From Halorussus ruber (GTDB taxonomy: Archaea; Halobacteriota; Halobacteria; Halobacteriales; Haladaptataceae), in contig NZ_SBIT01000008.1 of NCBI RefSeq assembly GCF_004765785.1, positions 124,001 to 188,000 on the forward strand: a DNA stretch of 64,000 nucleotides, in the 5' to 3' direction. Of the stretch, positions 58,367-64,000 are shown in pieces. Each line of letters starts with the position of its first letter. Position 1 is the first letter of the stretch. Both the position numbers and the translations under genes were made by a program. Below the pieces are notes generated by a model. That model worked only from the letters and a program-made list of their open reading frames with translations. It did not search any database and was not told the DNA's origin.

Positions 58367-59863
58367 TCACTTCGTTCCCTGCGGGCGGATTTTAAACCCG
58401 TACCGCGTCACGCCCTCCTGTGTGTAGATGCGGCGCATCGTCGTCTCCACGCGGTCGCCGATTTCCACGCTCCCAGCCTCGACGCCGACGACCTGCGCGG
58501 GGATGCTGGCCTCGCCGCCGTCCGGCCCCTCCAGAGCCACCACGGCGACGCCGAAATCACCGGACTGGGCCTGCTGTTCGGCGAACTCGGGCGGCGCGCC
58601 GCCCTGCGAGATGACCGTCGCGGCCTCGACGGTGCCCTCGCCGGTCAGTTCCACCGTCTCGTAGTCGTCCACGAGCGATTTGCAGGCGTTACAGGCACCT
58701 TCCGGCGGGAAGTTCAGACTCCCGCAGTCGGGGCATTTCCCCGCCAGCAGGCGGTGGCGCTGGTCCAAGGTCCGCTTCCACGAGGGCACGCTGACGTAGG
58801 CCCCGCCGCCGTCCGGCGGGCCGGAGGTCAACTCGCCGCGCTTGCGGAGGTACTCGGCGTAACTGACCTCCTCGCCGTCGTCCAGCGCGAGCGAGGCGGG
58901 GATTCCCTCGCCACCCTCTCCCGCGCTTTCGACCAACAGCGCGTCAGCGCCCGCGCCGCTTCCGAACGAGGCCGCCAGAACCGTCTCGGCACCCTCCGCG
59001 AGGGCCTTCGCAATCCCGAGCGGGACGCTCGCCGCGCCCGTATCGCCCAAGTCGTGGACCGTCGCACCTGCCTGAATCGTCTCGGTGCCGACGCCGAGCG
59101 CGCCCGCCGCGCGGTAGGGCAGCTTGCCGTTGGGGGCCTGTACCGCGGCGGCGTCCACCGCTTCGGGGTCGAAATCCAATCGCTCGACCGCTCCGGCCAG
59201 CGTCTCGGTGAACGCCTGTCGCTCGTACCCGGTCGCGCCGAGGCCCTCGACCGCTTCGGACCCCGAGCGCCGGAAGCGCGTGCCGGGGTACTCCTCGGCG
59301 TACTCGCCTCTCGCGGCGATTTCCGCTCCGCTCGCGTTCCCGGCCGCGTCCCCGGCGGCGTCCCCACCGGATTCCGAGAGAACGAACGCGGCCGCGCCCG
59401 CTCCGGCGGCGTGGTCCTCCGAGCTATCCGGTTCGCCCCGCGGGCAGTCCGCGGCGACGACCAGACCGACAGCATCCTCACCCCACGGCCCGGCCGAGAG
59501 CGCGGCGTCGAGCGCCCGGGTTCCGGCCCGCGTGCTTCCGGTGAGGACGTGGCGCGTCGCGTCGTCGGGAACCGAGAGCATCCCGCCGAGGCGGGCCGAG
59601 AGGTCCTCCTCGGCCAGCGGCGGCGTCGTGGAGGCGTATATCAAAAACGATACGTCCGCGCCCGCGAGGTCGGCGGCGTCGAGCGCTCGCCGAGCGGCCT
59701 CGTAGCCCATCGTCAGGGCGTCCTCGTCGGCGTCGGGGACCGCCTTCGAGTTGACGCCCGCGGCGTGGAACTGTCCCCACGCCTGCCGGAACTCCTCGGC
59801 CGAAACGCGGAATCGGGGCGCGTAGGCTCCGACCGCCTCGATTTTGGGATTTTCGTCCGTCAT
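58367..59863 (-). CDS. HMG-CoA-synthase-like protein fused to a DUF35 OB-fold domain
   Basis: 498 residues, two parts. Residues 1-about 345 have the thiolase/HMG-CoA-synthase fold (IEAVGAYAPRFRVSAEEFRQ; VSFLIYASTTPPLAEEDL; VQAPNGKLPYRAAGALGVG). Residues about 365-498 have a DUF35 domain: zinc ribbon CPDCGSLNFPPEGACNACKS then the OB fold (GEGTVEAATVISQGG). At the place of the catalytic Cys in HMG-CoA synthases (ACxAGT) it reads STRAGT, with no Cys, so a true synthase is unlikely. It probably acts as scaffold or acyl-CoA channel for the adjacent thiolase, which it overlaps by four bases. Confidence 0.82.
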   Translation of the reverse strand: MTDENPKIEAVGAYAPRFRVSAEEFRQAWGQFHAAGVNSKAVPDADEDALTMGYEAARRALDAADLAGADVSFLIYASTTPPLAEEDLSARLGGMLSVPDDATRHVLTGSTRAGTRALDAALSAGPWGEDAVGLVVAADCPRGEPDSSEDHAAGAGAAAFVLSESGGDAAGDAAGNASGAEIAARGEYAEEYPGTRFRRSGSEAVEGLGATGYERQAFTETLAGAVERLDFDPEAVDAAAVQAPNGKLPYRAAGALGVGTETIQAGATVHDLGDTGAASVPLGIAKALAEGAETVLAASFGSGAGADALLVESAGEGGEGIPASLALDDGEEVSYAEYLRKRGELTSGPPDGGGAYVSVPSWKRTLDQRHRLLAGKCPDCGSLNFPPEGACNACKSLVDDYETVELTGEGTVEAATVISQGGAPPEFAEQQAQSGDFGVAVVALEGPDGGEASIPAQVVGVEAGSVEIGDRVETTMRRIYTQEGVTRYGFKIRPQGTK

Positions 59864-61038
59864 GCTTCCACCTCCCGTTCCTTCTCGAAGACGTGAACCA
59901 CGGCCCCGCCGCCGCTTCCGCCGACGTTGTGGGTCAGGCCGCGAGTCGCGCCCTCGACCTGCCGGTCCCCGGCCTCGCCGGAGAGCTGCTTGAAGGCCTC
60001 GGCCACCTGTCCCGCACCGGTCGCGCCGATGGGGTGGCCCTTCGACTTGAGGCCGCCGGAGGTGTTGACCGGAAGGTCGCCGTCGAGCGCGGTCTTTCCG
60101 GACTCGACTAGCTCGCCGCCCTCGCCGGGTTCGCAGAAGCCGAGGTCCTCGTAGGCCAGAATCTCGGCGATGGAGAAACAATCGTGGACCTCGGCGAAGT
60201 CCACTTCGTCGGGGGTGATTCCGGCGCGCTGGTAGGCAGTCTCGCCAGCGCGCTGGGAGGCCTCGATGCCGGTGTAGCTATCGCGCTGGAAGAGGCCCAC
60301 CGCGTCGCTGGCCGCGCCGACGCCCGCGACTCGGATGGGGTCGTCGGTGTACTCCGAGACGACCTCCTCGCTGGCGATGACCGCGCAGGCCGCGCCATCC
60401 GTGGTCGGACAGCAGTGATACAGCGTCAAGGGGTCGGCGACCGTCTGGGCGTTCTCGGCGTCGTCGAGCGAACACTCGAAGCCCAACTGGGCGTGAGGGT
60501 TCTTCGCGCCGTTGCGGTGGTTCTTGACCGCGACGTGCGACATCTGCTCGCTGGTCGTCCCGTACTCGGCCATGTGGGCGTCGGCCATCTGGGCGTAGAC
60601 CCCGGCGAAGGTGGTGCCAGAGAGTCGCTCCCACTCGGTCTCGCCCGAGACGCCGAGCCAGTACTTGGTGGCGTCGCCGGACATGTCGGTCATGATTTCG
60701 ACCCCGCCAGCGAGCACCACGTCGGCCATGCCGGACTTGACGGCCTGTACCGCCTGCCGGACCGCGTACCCGGAGGCGGCGCAGGCGTTCTCGACTCGCG
60801 TGGTCGGGATGCCGTGGAGACCGACGTGTTCGGTGGCGGCCGGTCCCGAGAGTCCCAACTGTCTGCCGCCCACGCCGAGGGTCCCGACGACCGCCTCGTC
60901 TATCTCCTCGGGGTCGAGACCCGCGGGAACGGAGTCGCGGGCCGCCTCGAACGCGGTGCGGAACAGCGACCGGTAGCTTTCGTCGGGGAACGACCCGAAG
61001 TCGGTCTGGGCCGCGCCGACGAGATAGGCGTCGCGCAT
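59860..61038 (-). CDS. Thiolase family protein, second copy
   Basis: 392-residue SCP2-like thiolase. Nucleophile block ENACAASGYAVRQAVQAV, EVHDCFSIAEILAYEDLGF and SGGLKSKGHPIGATGAGQ are present. It ends NVGGSGGGAVVHVFEKE. The ATG at 61038 (MRDAYLVGAAQT) begins conserved sequence; the preceding in-frame stretch includes promoter DNA. Its partner is the HMG-CoA-synthase-like/DUF35 fusion. Similar in order to the 18.3-19.9 kb thiolase-DUF35 pair. Confidence 0.92.
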   Translation of the reverse strand: MRDAYLVGAAQTDFGSFPDESYRSLFRTAFEAARDSVPAGLDPEEIDEAVVGTLGVGGRQLGLSGPAATEHVGLHGIPTTRVENACAASGYAVRQAVQAVKSGMADVVLAGGVEIMTDMSGDATKYWLGVSGETEWERLSGTTFAGVYAQMADAHMAEYGTTSEQMSHVAVKNHRNGAKNPHAQLGFECSLDDAENAQTVADPLTLYHCCPTTDGAACAVIASEEVVSEYTDDPIRVAGVGAASDAVGLFQRDSYTGIEASQRAGETAYQRAGITPDEVDFAEVHDCFSIAEILAYEDLGFCEPGEGGELVESGKTALDGDLPVNTSGGLKSKGHPIGATGAGQVAEAFKQLSGEAGDRQVEGATRGLTHNVGGSGGGAVVHVFEKEREVEA

Positions 61039-61149
61039 AGATGGGAACTCGCGGCCGGACCGGATAGGTGTGACGTTCTGCGGGCCACCGCAGCGTACTG
61101 GCGAGTCCCGAACGGAGAAACCTATTGTTTTATTAATCTTTCTAATACA

Positions 61150-61200
61150 AAATATATAAGTTCTGTAAATTAAACTATTCGTATAGGAGGTGAAAAAGTC
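61150..61200 (+). promoter_or_regulatory. TATA box and Shine-Dalgarno site of a tiny ORF
   Basis: A TATA element AAAATATATAAG (61149-61160) is followed by about 25 AT-rich bases, then TATAGGAGGTGA (61183-61194). Its GGAGGTGA is a near-perfect complement to the 16S rRNA tail, seven bases ahead of the ATG at 61201. Few genes in this window show so clear a Shine-Dalgarno sequence. The gap 61039-61424 has no other gene. Confidence 0.65.
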
Positions 61201-61245
61201 ATGACCTTCCCGTTCCCGTGGACTCCGATCTACCCCCTGCTTTAG
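61201..61245 (+). CDS. Putative 14-residue hydrophobic-aromatic microprotein
   Basis: ATG to TAG encodes MTFPFPWTPIYPLL: five prolines, two Phe, one Trp, one Tyr and no charged residue. A TATA box and a strong Shine-Dalgarno sequence lie just upstream. A hairpin (GGTACCCG/CGGGTACC, 61310-61333) could end the transcript before the promoter of the next gene (TTATAAAA, 61393). It may encode a functional peptide, a toxin-like or signalling peptide, or a leader peptide for control of the antiporter gene downstream. I do not know any family. A chance ORF is possible because it is so short. Confidence 0.45.
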   Translation: MTFPFPWTPIYPLL

Positions 61246-61309
61246 ACGCACAGTCATCGACAACCATCGCGTTGTTTAGCGAGTGGTAAGCGAGTCGACG
61301 TTGCGGACC

Positions 61310-61333
61310 GGTACCCGTCGGTTTCCGGGTACC
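61310..61333 (+). terminator. Possible terminator hairpin after the microprotein
   Basis: GGTACCCG (61310-61317) pairs with CGGGTACC (61326-61333) around TCGGTTTC. Downstream is AGATTTC, not a long U-run, so termination is only a suggestion. Its place between the microprotein ORF and the antiporter promoter gives it context. Confidence 0.35.
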
Positions 61334-61424
61334 AGATTTCTACGCGGCCACGGAGTCGCTCGCCGAGGAGTAGCGTTCGCCGCCGGTCGTGGTTATAAAA
61401 GACTCCGCGTCGTCGTGTGAGACG

Positions 61425-62342
61425 ATGCTGGTGGAAGTCGCCGGTTTTCTCGCCGGATTGGTCCTCTTAGTCTACGGGGCGGACAAGACGGTGCGCGCGG
61501 CGGGCGAACTCGCGCTCTACTACGGCGTCTCGCCGTTCTTCGTCGGCGTCACCGTCATCTCGGTCGGCACGTCGATTCCCGAGATGACCACCTCGGTGTA
61601 CGCCTCCTTCTACGGGGCCGGGGACCTCGTAGTCGGCAACATCGTCGGGTCCGAGACGGCCCAAATCACCCTCGCGGTCGGCATCGTCGCGCTGGTCGCG
61701 CCCGTGGTCGCCGAGCGCCGGAACGTCCTCATCTACGGCGGCGCGATGATACTGGCGATGATCATCATGATTCTGACGCTGGAGGACGGCATCACGCGCT
61801 CGGAGGGCGTGCTGATGGTGCTCTCGTACGCGGTGTTCGTCCACGACCTCTACTCGAACGAGGGCGGCGAGGAGATAACCGAGGAGGTCGTGGACGAGCG
61901 CGAACCGCCCGAGCGGGCCCTCCCGTGGATTCTCGGCGGCCTCGCGCTGGTCGTGGTCGGCGGGCACCTGCTCGTGACCAACGGGACCGCAATCGCGCGC
62001 CTCCTCGGGATTCCGGAGTTCGTCGTGGGCCTGCTGACCGGTCTCGGTACGACCGCGCCGGAAATCGCGGTGGCCGTCGTCGCGGCCAGAGGGGGCCGCG
62101 AGGGCATCTCGGTCGGGTCGCTGCTGGGGAGCAACATCACCGACCCCGTCTTCTCGCTGGGCGTCGGCGCGCTGGTCGCCGACGTAGTGGTCACGGACTT
62201 CGGGTCGGTGATGGCCTCGACGACCTACATGCTCGCGGTCTCGCTGGTGGTGCTTGGCCTGCTCTACTGGCGGCGGGGATTGGACCGGGTCGGGGGCGTG
62301 GTGTGTCTCCTGCTGTATCTGCCGTCGTTCGCGCTGTACTGA
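61425..62342 (+). CDS. Sodium/calcium exchanger-family antiporter
   Basis: 305-residue membrane protein of the CaCA superfamily, with about ten hydrophobic segments. Its two alpha-repeats are visible: SVGTSIPEMTTSVYASFYGA and TGLGTTAPEIAVAVVAARGG, each with the ion-binding Glu, plus GNIVGSETAQITLA and SVGSLLGSNITDPVFSLGVG. An acidic cytosolic loop (GGEEITEEVVDEREPPER) lies between. The first repeat has SET where many homologues have SNI. A TATA box (TTATAAAA) lies at about 61393, 32 bases upstream of the start. Ion specificity (Ca, Na, K) cannot be set by eye. Confidence 0.88.
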   Translation: MLVEVAGFLAGLVLLVYGADKTVRAAGELALYYGVSPFFVGVTVISVGTSIPEMTTSVYASFYGAGDLVVGNIVGSETAQITLAVGIVALVAPVVAERRNVLIYGGAMILAMIIMILTLEDGITRSEGVLMVLSYAVFVHDLYSNEGGEEITEEVVDEREPPERALPWILGGLALVVVGGHLLVTNGTAIARLLGIPEFVVGLLTGLGTTAPEIAVAVVAARGGREGISVGSLLGSNITDPVFSLGVGALVADVVVTDFGSVMASTTYMLAVSLVVLGLLYWRRGLDRVGGVVCLLLYLPSFALY

Positions 62343-62429
62343 CCGATTCGCTGCTCTCGACAATCGCCGAGACGATACTTCGCCGCTGACCAAAGGATTT
62401 AGACCCCCTCTTGCGAATTGTTACCTGAC

Positions 62430-63725
62430 ATGGCCTATAGTGATATCGAGACGGCCTCCCGAGACGAGATTCGGGACTTACAGAACGAGCGACTCGCCGA
62501 GACGGTAGAGTACGCCTACGAGAACGTCGATTTCTACCGCGAGGCGCTTGACGAGGCGGGGGTTTCGCCCGAGGACGTCGAATCGGTCGAGGACATCACG
62601 AAGCTTCCGTTCACGACGAAAGAAGACTTCCGCGACGAGTACCCGGACGGCCTCTTCGCGGTCGACCACGACGATATTTGCCGGATTCACGCCTCCTCCG
62701 GAACCACCGGCAAGCCGAAAATCGTGAGTTACACCGACGAGGACCTCGGCGTCTGGCGCGAGGTCATGGCCCGGTCGCTGTACGCCGCGGGCGTCCGGCC
62801 CGACCACGTCGTCCAGAACGCCTACGGCTACGGGCTGTTCACCGGGGGTCTGGGCTTCCACGACGGCGTCGAAGAACTAGGAGCCTGCGTCATCCCGACC
62901 GGCGGCGGGAACACGGCCCGCCAGCTCGACATGTTGCAGGACCTCGAAAGCGACGTGCTGGCCTGCACGCCATCCTACTGCCTCTACCTCGCGGAGGCCG
63001 CCGAGGAGCGCGGCATCGACCCGAGAGACCTCCCGCTCTCGACGGTCGTCATCGGCGCGGAACCGTTCACCGACCCGATGCGCGAGGAAATCGAGGAGGC
63101 GCTGGACGTGACCGCGGTGGACATCTACGGCCTCTCGGAGATCATCGGGCCGGGCGTCTCCATCGAGTGCGAGGAGGCCCAGAACGGCCTGCACCTCTGG
63201 GAAGACCACTTCTACCCCGAAGTCGTGGACCCACAGACCGGCGAACCCCTGCCCGAGGGCGAAGAGGGCGAACTCGTCATCACCTCGCTCACGAAGCAGG
63301 CCCTGCCCGTCTTCCGGTACCGGACCGGCGACATGACCTCGCTGCACTACGAGGAGTGCGACTGCGGCCGGACCGTCGTCCGGATGGACAACGTCACCGG
63401 GCGCACCGACGACCTCATCATCGTCCGCGGGGTCAACGTCTACCCGAGCCAAATCGAGGAGGTCATGGTGGACATCGAACACGTCGCGCCTCACTATCGC
63501 ATCGACCTCTACCGGAAGGGTAACCTCGACACGATGGAACTCACCGTGGAGTACGCCGAGGACTACGAGGGCACTCACGAGGAACTGGAGCGAGACATCC
63601 GGACCAAGTTGGAGGAGACCCTGGAGGTCAAGCCCGACGAAATCGAAGTCGTCGGTCCGGGCGTCGTCGACCGCACCGAAGTCGGGAAGGTCAAGCGCGT
63701 CTTCGACCACCGCGACGAGGAGTAG
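62430..63725 (+). CDS. paaK: Phenylacetate-CoA ligase-family enzyme
   Basis: 431-residue ANL-family ligase: activates phenylacetate or a related aryl acid to its CoA thioester. It begins ENVDFYREALDEAGVSPEDV, then IHASSGTTGKPKIVSYTDED (phosphate loop), YGLSEIIGPGVSIECEEAQN, RTGDMTSLHYEECDCGRTVV with the zinc-type Cys pair, and GVNVYPSQIEEVMVDIE. The C-terminal VGKVKRVFDHRDE retains the Lys. ATG at 62430 is chosen; a TTG at 62418 is in frame. Aromatic substrate not proven. Confidence 0.9.
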   Translation: MAYSDIETASRDEIRDLQNERLAETVEYAYENVDFYREALDEAGVSPEDVESVEDITKLPFTTKEDFRDEYPDGLFAVDHDDICRIHASSGTTGKPKIVSYTDEDLGVWREVMARSLYAAGVRPDHVVQNAYGYGLFTGGLGFHDGVEELGACVIPTGGGNTARQLDMLQDLESDVLACTPSYCLYLAEAAEERGIDPRDLPLSTVVIGAEPFTDPMREEIEEALDVTAVDIYGLSEIIGPGVSIECEEAQNGLHLWEDHFYPEVVDPQTGEPLPEGEEGELVITSLTKQALPVFRYRTGDMTSLHYEECDCGRTVVRMDNVTGRTDDLIIVRGVNVYPSQIEEVMVDIEHVAPHYRIDLYRKGNLDTMELTVEYAEDYEGTHEELERDIRTKLEETLEVKPDEIEVVGPGVVDRTEVGKVKRVFDHRDEE

Positions 63726-63810
63726 CTTCGGGATTCGAAGACTGCTTTTTTTGGAGTCGGAAATACCGAGGTTCCGGTCGAAAGCTACAGAATAGCGTCT
63801 GTTTTGGTTT

Positions 63811-63945
63811 CGAAAGCCCCCGGCCGGGCGCGGTCGCTGAACGACATATCCGACGGACGTGGTTGCGTCGGATAGGGGTCGTTCAGACGACCACGGGTCT
63901 CCGACCCGCGCCCGCCCGGCCCCTTTCAGTCCACCCGGACTGGTG
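63811..63945 (+). repeat. Family A structured repeat, copy A5
   Basis: Closing stem GAAAG/CTTTC (63812 and 63922), a compensated version of TGAAG/CTTCA in the other copies; outer stem GGCCGGGCGCGG with CGCGCCCGCCCGGCC; inner stem CTGAACGAC/GTCGTTCAG; apical TATCCGACG/CGTCGGATA with loop GACGTGGTTG; side hairpin CGGGTC-TCC-GACCCG. It follows paaK by about 85 bases and runs to near the end of the window. Confidence 0.85.
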
Positions 63946-64000
63946 GATTTTCCACCGAGCGCAATCCGCCCGAGAGCGGACCACGTCCGACTTCGCGGCG

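Noticed and set aside
63726-63810. Terminator after paaK
   Set aside because: There is a T-run (CTTTTTTTGG near 63747-63756) but no convincing hairpin before it; only the T-run itself suggests archaeal-type termination.

Overview
The window is chromosomal DNA of a halophilic archaeon (class Halobacteria). The evidence is very high GC in coding DNA, acidic Asp/Glu-rich proteins, AT-rich TATA-box promoters in the gaps, archaeal ribosomal proteins (L7Ae, S28e, L24e), the archaeal isopentenyl-phosphate-kinase version of the mevalonate pathway, archaellins, AglB/AglJ N-glycosylation genes, HalOD1 and HTH_10 (Bat-type) regulators. No rRNA, tRNA or CRISPR array was found. About 62 protein genes are supported, three of them 34-53 codons long and one only 14 codons. 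Layout, left: glycerophosphodiesterase; the conserved rpl7ae-rps28e-rpl24e-ndk operon, divergent from tmcA (tRNA acetyltransferase); gltX; a REC-PAS-GAF-Bat HTH_10 regulator; and a TnpB-only IS1341-type element (9.8-11.3 kb). At 12-17 kb the isoprenoid cluster mvk-ipk / rnj-idsA makes the C20 prenyl diphosphate for membrane lipids and presumably for dolichol. At 18-22.5 kb are a thiolase/DUF35 pair and an acyl-CoA synthetase. Middle: 22.6-37.2 kb is a surface-glycosylation island. It holds aglJ, an archaellin gene, two glycosyltransferases, four consecutive alkaline-phosphatase/sulfatase-fold genes, a flippase, aglB (oligosaccharyltransferase) and a DUF368 (PopT-like polyprenyl-phosphate translocase) gene. 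Together they could build, modify, flip, transfer and recycle a lipid-linked glycan. At 37.3-43.6 kb is glycerol catabolism (glpABC divergent from glpK), followed by arsR-acr3 for arsenite export. Right: phosphoglycolate phosphatase, cutA, pyrBI, secreted and conserved proteins, a second archaellin, RNA-binding and zinc-ribbon proteins. A fatty-acyl-CoA/thiolase region follows (SDR, enoyl-CoA hydratase, 3-hydroxyacyl-CoA dehydrogenase, HMG-CoA-synthase-like/DUF35 fusion, thiolase), then a Na/Ca-type antiporter and a phenylacetate-CoA-ligase homologue. Intergenic DNA is the unusual part. (i) Two loci (14.9 kb and 46.5 kb, opposite strands) share a TATA promoter, identical spacing to a common start sequence, and an RNA core whose GNRA-capped stem covaries; they look like members of one ncRNA family. 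(ii) Five copies of a roughly 130-bp element (family A) can fold into the same multibranched structure with compensatory changes. (iii) Six copies of a second repeat (family B) end in a covarying hairpin with a C-A-C-G-A-G type loop. (iv) A promoter- and Shine-Dalgarno-equipped 14-codon ORF lies at 61.2 kb. (v) Five short inverted repeats lie in the leader of the RNase J gene. These are the best candidates for undescribed biology.
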